A stretch of 15,458 bases of DNA from Alphaproteobacteria bacterium (GCA_005883115.1 VAZQ01000037.1:1-15458); one strand, 5' to 3'; positions 6,969 through 13,791 are shown, counted from the stretch's first letter. Numbers and translations are program-made. The notes: generated from the letters alone by a model not told the origin.

Positions 6969-7961
6969 CTACTCTGCGGTCAGCTCTTTCGACTGCGCGA
7001 TCCAGCCTTCCACCCGGCCGGGCAATCCGACCTCCTCACCGATCTTGCGGGCAGCGTCGGAGCCGAGCGCGGCGATTTGCCAGTAATGGAAGATCCCAAG
7101 ATCATTGAGCTTCTTCTCGATCGTCGGCGAGACATGGTGCAGCTTCTTGAGATCGTCGGCGACGCCGCGCGGTCCGGACAGAACCTCGTAACCGGGACCT
7201 TCGCTCGACGGCGCTAGTTCTTCGATAATCGGCTTGGCGGCGGCCCCGGCATCTACCCCGAGCTCGCCTTGGGCACGCGAAATTCCGTCGATGGCCGCCT
7301 TCGCCGCGAGATCGCAGTAGAGGCTGATGGCGCGGCTGGCATCGTCGTTTCCGGGCACCACGTAGCTGATGCCGTCGGGGTCACAGTTGGTATCGACCAC
7401 GGCGGCGACCGGCAAACTGAGCCGCCGCGCCTCCTTGATCGCGATGTCCTCTTTGTTGGTGTCAATCACGAACAACAGGTCGGGAAGGCCGCCCATGTCC
7501 TTGATCCCGCCGAGCGCACGATCGAGCTTATCGCGCTCGCGCTGCAGCGTGAGGCGCTCCTTCTTGGTGTAGCCCATGCCCTCCCCTGATGACAGCATCT
7601 CTTCGAGCTTGCGTAGCCGCGAGATGGACTGGGAGATCGTCTTCCAGTTGGTAAGCGTGCCGCCGAGCCAGCGCGAATTGACGTAGTACTGCGCCGAACG
7701 CTTGGCCGCCTCTGCGATGGCATCCTGCGCCTGGCGCTTGGTCCCGACGAAGAGGATACGCCCGCCGTTTGCCACCGTGTCGCTCACCGCCTGCAGTGCG
7801 CGGTGCAGCATCGGGACGGATTGGGCAAGGTCGATAATATGAATGTTGTTGCGGGTGCCGAAGATGTATTCCGACATCTTCGGATTCCAACGGTGGGCTT
7901 GATGGCCGAAGTGGACGCCAGCTTCCAAGAGCTGGCGCATAGAGAATTCGGGAACCGTCAT
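6969..7961 (-). CDS. rpsB: 30S ribosomal protein S2 with alphaproteobacterial C-terminal extension
   Basis: Small-subunit ribosomal protein, 330 residues. The core (about 1-232) has the S2 landmarks LLEAGVHFGHQAHRWNPKM (11-29), IHIIDL (40-45), FVGTKRQA (71-78), NSRWLGGTLTNW (95-106), and PVAAVVDTNCDPDGISYVVPGNDDA (184-208). E. coli S2 is about 240 residues. The extra ~95 here end in a small domain (about 267-325: DDLKKLHHVSPTIEKKLNDLG, then FHYWQIAAL), which looks like the helix-hairpin-helix tail known on S2 of Rhizobiales. The start at 7961 is set by CGGAGAAA upstream and the family N-terminus; the frame is open to 8027 without similarity. It is the first gene of the block running to bamA, with a candidate promoter and leader upstream. 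Confidence 0.97.
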   Translation of the reverse strand: MTVPEFSMRQLLEAGVHFGHQAHRWNPKMSEYIFGTRNNIHIIDLAQSVPMLHRALQAVSDTVANGGRILFVGTKRQAQDAIAEAAKRSAQYYVNSRWLGGTLTNWKTISQSISRLRKLEEMLSSGEGMGYTKKERLTLQRERDKLDRALGGIKDMGGLPDLLFVIDTNKEDIAIKEARRLSLPVAAVVDTNCDPDGISYVVPGNDDASRAISLYCDLAAKAAIDGISRAQGELGVDAGAAAKPIIEELAPSSEGPGYEVLSGPRGVADDLKKLHHVSPTIEKKLNDLGIFHYWQIAALGSDAARKIGEEVGLPGRVEGWIAQSKELTAE

Positions 7962-7983
7962 ATCTTTTCTCCGGTTGAGCCGC

Positions 7984-8054
7984 CGCGGACCCGTGAGCTT
8001 ATCCTTCCTAGCGGTCGGACAAGCCACCGGACGGCTGTGACGCCAAGGTCCGCG
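7984..8054 (-). promoter_or_regulatory. Candidate structured 5' leader of rpsB
   Basis: Within the predicted untranslated leader, CGCGGACC (8054-8047) and GGTCCGCG (7991-7984) are perfect reverse complements that would close a ~55-nt domain. The lower arm ends about a dozen bases before the rpsB Shine-Dalgarno. Inside, a small AGCC/GGCT stem can form. rpsB mRNAs of other proteobacteria are repressed by S2 binding a leader structure, so an autoregulatory leader is a reasonable inference, but I cannot match it to a known motif. Confidence 0.35.
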
Positions 8055-8069
8055 TGTGAGATGACGGGG

Positions 8070-8098
8070 CTTATATAGGCAGCAATCGGCCGACGCAA
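8070..8098 (-). promoter_or_regulatory. Candidate sigma-70 promoter of rpsB
   Basis: On the transcribed strand, TTGCGT (8098-8093), a 17-base spacer and TATAAG (8075-8070) lie just after the stop of the propeller gene. The -10 matches five of six consensus bases, but the -35 only three of six. The start would be near 8063, giving a ~100-nt leader before the rpsB ATG. Position, at the head of a long essential operon, supports it. Confidence 0.45.
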
Positions 8099-8120
8099 CA
8101 GCGAAGCCGACGAGTTCATC

Positions 8121-9215
8121 CTAATCCTGCATGTCCGTTCGGCGGAATTTCTGCACGCGCTGCCCGGTATTCACCTCCGAGGTGAAAATGTTTCCCTGCC
8201 GATCGACCGCGATGTTGTGCACGACCGTGAACATGCCGACCTGCCGCCCGGGGCGGCCGAAGCGCCCGAGCGTCTCTTTCGAAGCGCGCTCGACAATGCG
8301 GATCTCGCCGTTCATGCCGTCGACCATGTAGATGAATTTTTGGTCCTTGTCGGGCGAGAACACGAGATCGAACATCGACCCAGAGCCCCGCGTCATCTTT
8401 TCATAGATGTGCTCGAGGACGAAGGTGCCGTCCTTGCGGAACACCTGCAGGCGGTTATTTGCGCGGTCGCAGACGTAGACAAGACCATCCTTGTCGATAC
8501 GGACGCAGTGCACGGGGTTGCCGAATTGCTGCGATGGCGGCCGCTCGGGATTGTAGGGGCCTATCTTCTCGTCGCTCGGCTGCTTGCCGTAGGCGCCCCA
8601 GTGGCGCTTATGCGCACCGGTTTCGCTATCAAATACTACGACCCGGCGGTTGGCGTAGCCGTCCGCGGCATAGACCTCCTTCGCGGCAACATCGACGGCG
8701 ACGTCGGCTGGCGAGCCGAGGCGGGTGGTGGAATTGCTGTCGTTACCCTCGCCTTGCTTGCCGATCTGCAGCACGAATTCGCCCTGCATCGTGAATTTGA
8801 GGAGTTGCCCATCCTTTTTGCCGTTGCCGGCGAGCCAAACAAAGTCGGCGTCGTCGACGAAAATGCCGTGCTCGCTCTCCGGCCACTGGAAAGCGGGGCC
8901 CGGGCCGCCCCAGTGGCGGATCAAATTGCCGGCTTGATCGAAGACCAACACCGGCGGTGCAGCGATGCAGCACTTTGCCTCCGGCGGGCTCTGCTCGGCG
9001 GCACGCTCGCGCGCAGTGAGTGTGCCCGGTCGGTGCACGACCCAAACACGATCATATCGATCGGTAGCGATGCCGGAGACCTGTCCTAGTATCCAATTGT
9101 TCGGCAGCGGCTTCGGCCAGAACGGATCGACCTGGAACTGCGGCACCGCGTTGTCGGCATATGCGGGGGTGACCAGCGCGACAATGGCAGCGAGCAACAC
9201 AACAACGGTTTTCAT
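8121..9215 (-). CDS. Secreted NHL-repeat beta-propeller protein, function unknown
   Basis: A 364-residue protein with a clear Sec signal peptide (MKTVVVLLAAIVALVTPAYA, cleavage near residue 20), so it is probably periplasmic or secreted. The rest reads as a six-bladed NHL propeller: repeats of the type GIATDRYDRVWVV (49-60), HGIFVDDADFVWLAG (116-130), PADVAVDVAAKEVYAADGYANRRVVVFD (169-196), HCVRIDKDGLVYVCDRANNRLQVF (236-259) and HNIAVDRQGNIFTSEV (333-348). CCIAAPPVLVFD (82-93) resembles a motif common in this bacterial subfamily. Relatives are often labelled NHL-repeat or peptidyl-alpha-hydroxyglycine lyase-like, but I see no basis for assigning a reaction. A strong GGGGAGGAG precedes the ATG. 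It sits between dnaE (73 nt upstream) and rpsB (159 nt downstream), with no functional link evident. Confidence 0.88.
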   Translation of the reverse strand: MKTVVVLLAAIVALVTPAYADNAVPQFQVDPFWPKPLPNNWILGQVSGIATDRYDRVWVVHRPGTLTARERAAEQSPPEAKCCIAAPPVLVFDQAGNLIRHWGGPGPAFQWPESEHGIFVDDADFVWLAGNGKKDGQLLKFTMQGEFVLQIGKQGEGNDSNSTTRLGSPADVAVDVAAKEVYAADGYANRRVVVFDSETGAHKRHWGAYGKQPSDEKIGPYNPERPPSQQFGNPVHCVRIDKDGLVYVCDRANNRLQVFRKDGTFVLEHIYEKMTRGSGSMFDLVFSPDKDQKFIYMVDGMNGEIRIVERASKETLGRFGRPGRQVGMFTVVHNIAVDRQGNIFTSEVNTGQRVQKFRRTDMQD

Positions 9216-9288
9216 GCTCTCCTCCCCAGCGCGCTGAAGCTCGTTGCCTCAGCCGTGCACCCGGAAGAGTAGCGCGTAAAAAACTCGA

Positions 9289-12200
9289 TTACACTGCCTC
9301 GACCGCGATCACCCCGGGGACCGCCTTGATGGCGCCAGCGATCTGCGGCGAGACCTTGAAGCGGCCGGGGAGCTTCACCTCAACTTCGGTTCCCTCGCCG
9401 AGCATCAGCACCAACGCGACCTCGCCGTTATCCTTCGCCGCACCCTGCGGACCTTCCAGCCGCTTGGCAACGCTTTCGATTGGCGCCTGGTCGCGCAGGA
9501 AAACGCGTAGCCCTCTGGCGAGCTTGGCCGCAGCCTGATCAAGCGGCTCGACCATCTGGATGCGCGCGCGCACGTCGTCGCCCTGCAGTTCGGCCGAGAG
9601 CATCAGCAATACAGCGGCGCCCGGCTCGAGAAGGTCACGGAATTGCGCCAAGCCTTCAGAGAACACGACCGCCTCATAGTGTCCGGTCGGATCGGAGAAC
9701 TCGATGATCCCCATCTTGCTGCCGGTGCGCGTGCGCCGCTCGGTGCGCGCCACTACCGTACCCGCGACGCGGCCGGCGCTCGCTCCCGCGCGCACAGCGC
9801 GGGCAAACTCGGCCCACGACTGGACCCGCATGCGCTTGAGAGCAGCAGCATAGTCGTCCAGCGGATGGCCGGAGAGGAAGAATCCGATCGCAGCAAACTC
9901 CTTCTGCAGCCGCTCCGCTGGAAGCCACGGCTCGATGTGGCCGAGCGCGACCGGCGCGCGTGCGGCGGCGCCGCCAAACAGTTCGGACTGGCCGACGGCG
10001 ATGTCATCGTGGGCGCGCTGCGCGGTAGCAAGTATGGCATCGACGGCGGCGAACACGCGGGCGCGGTTGGGTTCGAGCGAATCGAAGGCGCCCGCCGCGG
10101 CGAGGCTTTCCAGCACGCGCTTGTTCACCGCGTGCGGCTTGATCCGGGCGGCAAAATCGGACAGGTCGGCAAATGGCCGCTCGCCGCGCGCTTGGATGAT
10201 CGCCTCGACCGCTTGACGGCCGACGCCCTTGAGCGCGGCGAGCGCGTAATGGACCGTCGAGCCTTCCACCTCAAAATCGACGCCGGAACGGTTCACCGAT
10301 GGCGCCTCGACTTTCACACCCAGGCGCTCGGCCTCGGCCCGAAACTCGGAAAGCTTGTCGGTATTGCCCATATCCAGCGTCATGGACGCGGCCAGAAACT
10401 CGACCGGGTAGTTCGCCTTCATGAAAGCCGTTTGGTAGGCGACGAGCGCGTAAGCGGCGGCGTGGCTCTTGTTGAAGCCGTAATCGGCGAAACGTGCCAG
10501 CAATTCGAAAATCGCTTCGGCCTGGCCGCGTTCGAGGCCCCGCTCGACGCAGCCGGACACGAACCGGCTGCGCTGCTTCTGCATCTCACTGCGGATTTTC
10601 TTTCCCATCGCGCGCCGCAGCAAATCGGCCTCGCCGAGCGAGTATCCGGCAAGGATTTGCGCCGCCTGCATCACCTGCTCCTGGTACACGATGACGCCGA
10701 AGGTCTCGCGCAGGATCGGCTCCAGCTTGGGGTGGATGTAGTCGGGCTCCTCCATGCGATGCTTGCGTGCACAGTAGGTCGGGATATTGGCCATCGGACC
10801 GGGCCGGTAGAGCGCAACGAGTGCGATGATGTCCTCGAAGCGGTCTGGCCGCATGTCGAGCAAGGCGCGCCGCATGCCCTGACTTTCCAGCTGGAAAATA
10901 CCGACCGCTTCGGCACGCGCGAGCATCGCGTAGGTTTTTTCGTCGTCCAGCGGAATCGCCGCCAGATCGATCTCGATGCCGCGCTTGCGAAGGACCGCCG
11001 CCGCCTTGTCCAGCACGGTGAGCGTCTTAAGACCGAGAAAGTCGAACTTCACCAGGCCCGCCTGCTCGACCCATTTCATGTTGAACTGGGTCACCGGCAT
11101 GTTTGACTTGGGATCGCGATAGAGCGGGACCATCTCCGTCAACGGGCGTTCGCCGATCACAATACCGGCGGCGTGCGTCGAGGCGTGACGGTGCAGTCCT
11201 TCGAGCTTCTGCGCAATGTCGAACGCGCGAGCAACCAAAGGATCGCTGTCGCGCGCCGCCTGCAGGCGCGGCTCGTCATCGATCGCGCGGGCAAGCGTGA
11301 CCGGGTTGAGCGGGTTCTGTGGCACGAGCTTGCAGAGCTTGTCGACTTGCCCGTAAGGCATCTGCAGCACGCGCCCGACGTCGCGCAACACACCGCGCGC
11401 CTGTAAGGTCCCGAAGGTGATGATCTGGGCGACGCGGTCGCGGCCGTACCGCTCCTGCACATAAGCGATGACCTCGTCGCGCCGGTCTTGGCAAAAATCG
11501 ATATCGAAATCCGGCATCGATACGCGCTCGGGATTGAGAAAGCGCTCGAACAGAAGTCCAAAGCGAATGGGGTCGAGATCGGTGATGGTGAGCGCATAAG
11601 AAACGAGCGAGCCGGCGCCGGAGCCGCGTCCCGGGCCGACCGGAATGCCGCGTGCTTTCGCCCACTGGATGAAATCGGAAACGATGAGGAAATAGCCGGG
11701 ATACTTCATGCCTCCGATGACTTTGAGCTCGAAGTCCAATCGTTCGCGATAAGCCTCGAGAGTGTGGCCGGCCGCGAGGCCGTGAATCTTGATGCGTCGT
11801 TCGAGCCCGACCTCGGCGCGCTTGCGCAATTCGACTGCTTCGTCAACACCAGCGCCTTCGACCCCGAGCGAGAAGCGCGGCAGGATCGGCGTCTGCACCC
11901 GCGGGCGAAACGCGCAGCGCCGTGCGATCTCGACGGTCGAGGCGACCGCCTCGGGCAAGTCGTTAAAGAGGCCAGCCATTTCCGCGCGCGTCTTGAACCG
12001 GTGCTCGGACGTGAACTGGCGCCGATCGGTTTCCGCTGTGAGCCGTCCCTCGGCGATGCAGATGAGCGCGTCGTGGGCCTCGTAGTCGTCCTGGGTCGCA
12101 AAGAGCGGTTCGTTAGTGGCGACGAGCGGAATGCCGCGCGCATAGGCCAGCGCGATCAGCGCCGGCTCGGTGCTGCGTTCGGCGCTGCTGCTGTGGCGCT

Positions 12201-12729
12201 GCAGCTCGATGTAGAGCCGATCGCCGAACAGGCCCTCGAGCGCCGCGCAACGGGCCTGCGCGAGATCGCCCTGTCCGGCGGCAATAGGCGCGTCGAGCGG
12301 GCCGCCCGGCCCGCCAGTCAAAGCAATCAAACCCTCGGTCTCGCCCTCCAGCCAGGAAAGCCGCACATGCGGCGGCTCGTTCGGCGCGGTTTCGAGAAAT
12401 GCCCGGGAACTGAGCCGCATCAGACTGCGATAGCCGTTCTCGCGCGTGGCGAGGAGCACGATCCGCGGCCGTTCGACGGCGCCTCCCGCACGCGGAAGCG
12501 CGTCCTGATCGGCAAAATCGACAGCCAGCGCGCAGCCGACGATCGGCTGGATGCCGGCCGCCGCCATTTTGTCGGAGAATTCAAGCGCACCGAACATGTT
12601 GTCGGTGTCGGTGAGCGCAAGCGCCGGCTGACGGTCGGCCTTAGCGAGCTCGCACAGCCGCGCGATGCTCAAGGCACCCTCGAGCAGCGAATAGGACGAG
12701 TGCACGTGCAGATGGACAAAGCCGGGCAT
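9289..12729 (-). CDS. dnaE: DNA polymerase III subunit alpha (replicative, DnaE1 type)
   Basis: Catalytic subunit of the replicative polymerase, 1146 residues (E. coli about 1160). Order: PHP domain (about 1-270, starting FVHLHVHSSYSLLEGA), C-family polymerase core with GPGRGSGAGSLVSYAL (365-380), PDFDIDF (406-412; catalytic Asp409 and Asp411) and KFDFLGLKTL (561-570; third Asp563), then FNKSHAAAYALVAYQTAFMK (752-771), a helix-hairpin-helix region (about 828-880), the clamp-binding motif QSELFG (914-919) and an OB domain (about 985-1065). The full-length PHP and internal clamp motif indicate DnaE1, not the mutagenic DnaE2. An in-frame TGA lies immediately before the ATG, so the start cannot be further upstream; the Shine-Dalgarno is weak. 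Several PHP metal ligands are missing, suggesting no built-in proofreading. Upstream lies the LexA-controlled small ORF. Confidence 0.97.
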   Translation of the reverse strand: MPGFVHLHVHSSYSLLEGALSIARLCELAKADRQPALALTDTDNMFGALEFSDKMAAAGIQPIVGCALAVDFADQDALPRAGGAVERPRIVLLATRENGYRSLMRLSSRAFLETAPNEPPHVRLSWLEGETEGLIALTGGPGGPLDAPIAAGQGDLAQARCAALEGLFGDRLYIELQRHSSSAERSTEPALIALAYARGIPLVATNEPLFATQDDYEAHDALICIAEGRLTAETDRRQFTSEHRFKTRAEMAGLFNDLPEAVASTVEIARRCAFRPRVQTPILPRFSLGVEGAGVDEAVELRKRAEVGLERRIKIHGLAAGHTLEAYRERLDFELKVIGGMKYPGYFLIVSDFIQWAKARGIPVGPGRGSGAGSLVSYALTITDLDPIRFGLLFERFLNPERVSMPDFDIDFCQDRRDEVIAYVQERYGRDRVAQIITFGTLQARGVLRDVGRVLQMPYGQVDKLCKLVPQNPLNPVTLARAIDDEPRLQAARDSDPLVARAFDIAQKLEGLHRHASTHAAGIVIGERPLTEMVPLYRDPKSNMPVTQFNMKWVEQAGLVKFDFLGLKTLTVLDKAAAVLRKRGIEIDLAAIPLDDEKTYAMLARAEAVGIFQLESQGMRRALLDMRPDRFEDIIALVALYRPGPMANIPTYCARKHRMEEPDYIHPKLEPILRETFGVIVYQEQVMQAAQILAGYSLGEADLLRRAMGKKIRSEMQKQRSRFVSGCVERGLERGQAEAIFELLARFADYGFNKSHAAAYALVAYQTAFMKANYPVEFLAASMTLDMGNTDKLSEFRAEAERLGVKVEAPSVNRSGVDFEVEGSTVHYALAALKGVGRQAVEAIIQARGERPFADLSDFAARIKPHAVNKRVLESLAAAGAFDSLEPNRARVFAAVDAILATAQRAHDDIAVGQSELFGGAAARAPVALGHIEPWLPAERLQKEFAAIGFFLSGHPLDDYAAALKRMRVQSWAEFARAVRAGASAGRVAGTVVARTERRTRTGSKMGIIEFSDPTGHYEAVVFSEGLAQFRDLLEPGAAVLLMLSAELQGDDVRARIQMVEPLDQAAAKLARGLRVFLRDQAPIESVAKRLEGPQGAAKDNGEVALVLMLGEGTEVEVKLPGRFKVSPQIAGAIKAVPGVIAVEAV

Positions 12730-12875
12730 TCAAACGCTCAGCGATTCTCGACGCGGCTTGCAAATGTGAGGGCGCGTGCCGGAGCTGTCCATCGCAAGCG
12801 GGGAGCGCGCAGCTGGTTTGTCCCCAGCCTCGTAGGGCGGGCGAGCGGCTGGCCCAAACTCGCCGCGGCAACGAT
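12730..12875 (-). other. Spacer between the small SOS ORF and dnaE
   Basis: These 146 bases hold no ORF I can support on either strand, no hairpin followed by a T-run and no convincing promoter. Transcripts from the LexA-controlled promoter could therefore continue into dnaE. An unrecognised dnaE promoter inside it cannot be excluded. Confidence 0.4.
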
Positions 12876-12974
12876 TCAAAGCGTCGCGATCACATGCGCC
12901 CAGATCGCAACCATGCCCAAAAACAATGCCAGCGATGCCAAAGTGGCAGCTTCTTCAACGACGGCGCGGACCAT
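12876..12974 (-). CDS. Putative SOS-induced 32-aa single-pass membrane peptide (SidA-like in design)
   Basis: A 32-codon ORF from ATG at 12974 to TGA at 12876. The peptide has a short charged N-terminus (MVRAVVEEA) and one hydrophobic helix over about residues 9-32 (TLASLALFLGMVAIWAHVIATL), long enough to span the inner membrane. GTGGGAG lies about 9 bases before the ATG. Its start is about 26 nt downstream of the predicted start site of a promoter with two LexA boxes (12996-13036), so DNA-damage induction is strongly suggested. Caulobacter SidA, an SOS-induced inner-membrane peptide of about 29 residues, blocks division through FtsW; TisB of E. coli is an SOS-induced membrane toxin. A division-checkpoint role is my inference from size, topology and regulation, not from sequence matching. 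Confidence 0.7.
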   Translation of the reverse strand: MVRAVVEEAATLASLALFLGMVAIWAHVIATL

Positions 12975-12995
12975 GCTCACTAACTCCCACGAACG

Positions 12996-13010
12996 GAACG
13001 GGACGTGAAC
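12996..13010 (-). promoter_or_regulatory. LexA box 2 (GTTC-N7-GTTC), over the start site
   Basis: On the minus strand, GTTC (13010-13007), seven bases and GTTC (12999-12996) form an exact alphaproteobacterial LexA operator. It overlaps the end of the predicted -10 and covers the expected transcription start. It is oriented opposite to box 1, three bases away. Confidence 0.75.
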
Positions 13011-13036
13011 ATAGTTCATGTTTTGTTCTAAGTCAA
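13008..13036 (-). promoter_or_regulatory. LexA-controlled sigma-70 promoter for the small ORF
   Basis: TTGACT (13036-13031), a spacer of exactly 17 bases and TATGTT (13013-13008) form a good promoter; the -35 matches five of six and the -10 four of six consensus bases. The -35 overlaps the lolD stop codon. The entire spacer is occupied by one LexA box, and a second covers the start region, so repressor binding would exclude RNA polymerase. Predicted start near 13000. Confidence 0.75.
13014..13028 (+). promoter_or_regulatory. LexA box 1 (GTTC-N7-GTTC), inside the promoter spacer
   Basis: GTTC (13014-13017), seven bases and GTTC (13025-13028) on the plus strand match the direct-repeat LexA operator of Alphaproteobacteria exactly. 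It lies between the -35 and -10 elements of the promoter at 13008-13036. Confidence 0.85.
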
Positions 13037-13791
13037 CAAATGTAGTGGGCGCCCACTACCCAACAATTGGTAAGTGGGGTCGACCCACTCCCAACGATTA
13101 AGCCGAAAGCGCTGAGGGTGCCTTCGATGTCCAAGTTGTGGGTGGCGACAACGACAGCGAGCCCAGAGGCCTGCACCAGCTGGGTAAGCGCGGAGAACAC
13201 GTGCTCGGAGGTGCGCGGGTCGAGATTTCCGGTGGGCTCGTCGGCGAGCAGGATGCGCGGGGCGTTGGCAACCGCGCGCGCGATCGCGACGCGCTGCTGC
13301 TCGCCCCCCGAAAGCTCCGCGGGGCGGTGTCTGAGGCGCTCCTTCAAGCCGAGGTAGCCGAGCAGATCGCCGGCGCGCCGGGTGGCTTCCCGGCGCGAGA
13401 GCCCGCGGATCATCTGCGGCATGATCACGTTCTCAATGGCAGAAAATTCCATCAGTAAGTGATGGAATTGATAAATGAAGCCAATGCGCGTGCGCTCGGC
13501 ATCCGAGAGCGCAGAGGTCGCAATCTGATCGATATAGACTTCGCCGCCATCCGGATGCTCGAGGAGGCCAGCGATGTGCAAGAGCGTCGACTTGCCGGCG
13601 CCGGAGGGCGCTACCAGCGCAACGGATTGGCCCGGCCAGATGGCGAGCTCGGCGCCTTTGAGGATGTCCAGCGTGACGTCGCCTTGGCGATAGTGCCGGT
13701 TGATCTCATGCAGGAACAGGATCGGCGGCGCTTGGTCGCCATGCGCAACGCCGATCTCCGGCCTCGGCTCGGCGCTAATCGTGTCACTCAT
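13033..13791 (-). CDS. lolD: LolD, lipoprotein-releasing ABC transporter ATPase (atypical C-terminus)
   Basis: Cytoplasmic ATPase of the Lol machinery, which pulls mature lipoproteins out of the inner membrane. It has 252 residues: Walker A APSGAGKST (61-69), Q-loop Gln108 (FIYQFHHLL), signature LSGGEQQR (160-167), Walker B LLADEP (181-186) and the H-loop His218 (VVATHN). The YQFHHLL-EFSAIENV stretch fits LolD/MacB-type exporters. It starts inside lolC (ATGAGTGA, 8-nt overlap), so the two are translationally coupled. After ATHN the family normally ends within about 20 residues, with a Met-Asp-Arg and an Arg-Asp-Gly turn. Here the tail IEGTLSAFGLIVGSGSTPL continues to HYIC and is partly encoded by palindromic repeats. 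The catalytic parts are intact, so I expect function to be kept, but the 3' end looks rearranged. Confidence 0.92.
   Translation of the reverse strand: MSDTISAEPRPEIGVAHGDQAPPILFLHEINRHYRQGDVTLDILKGAELAIWPGQSVALVAPSGAGKSTLLHIAGLLEHPDGGEVYIDQIATSALSDAERTRIGFIYQFHHLLMEFSAIENVIMPQMIRGLSRREATRRAGDLLGYLGLKERLRHRPAELSGGEQQRVAIARAVANAPRILLADEPTGNLDPRTSEHVFSALTQLVQASGLAVVVATHNLDIEGTLSAFGLIVGSGSTPLTNCWVVGAHYIC
13042..13059 (-). terminator. Perfect 18-bp palindrome at the end of lolD, possible terminator
   Basis: GTAGTGGGCGCCCACTAC is its own reverse complement. On the transcribed strand it can form a 7-bp stem with a 4-base loop and is followed by ATTTGTTGACTT, a modest U-rich tract. It ends seven bases before the lolD stop triplet. 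It could end lolCD transcription and insulate the LexA promoter. A site for a dimeric protein is the alternative. Confidence 0.4.
13044..13102 (+). repeat. Two imperfect tandem copies of a palindrome-bearing repeat
   Basis: Copy A (13044-13070) reads AGTGGG-CG-CCCACT then ACCCAACAATTGG. Copy B (13073-13102) reads AGTGGGGTCGACCCACT then CCCAACGATTAAG. Each is a dyad built on AGTGGG/CCCACT followed by CCCAAC-ATT, so they look like diverged copies of one ~28-bp unit. They encode most of the unusual LolD tail. No other copy was noticed in the window. Confidence 0.6.

Noticed and set aside
9275..9291. Run of six T after the dnaE stop as a terminator
   Set aside because: No stable stem precedes it; only a 4-bp TCGA match can form, so termination is not supported.
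9643..13008. Long plus-strand open frames (9643-11106 and 11488-13008) opposite dnaE
   Set aside because: They mirror the codon pattern of dnaE, have no motifs and no credible ribosome-binding sites; both are treated as shadows.
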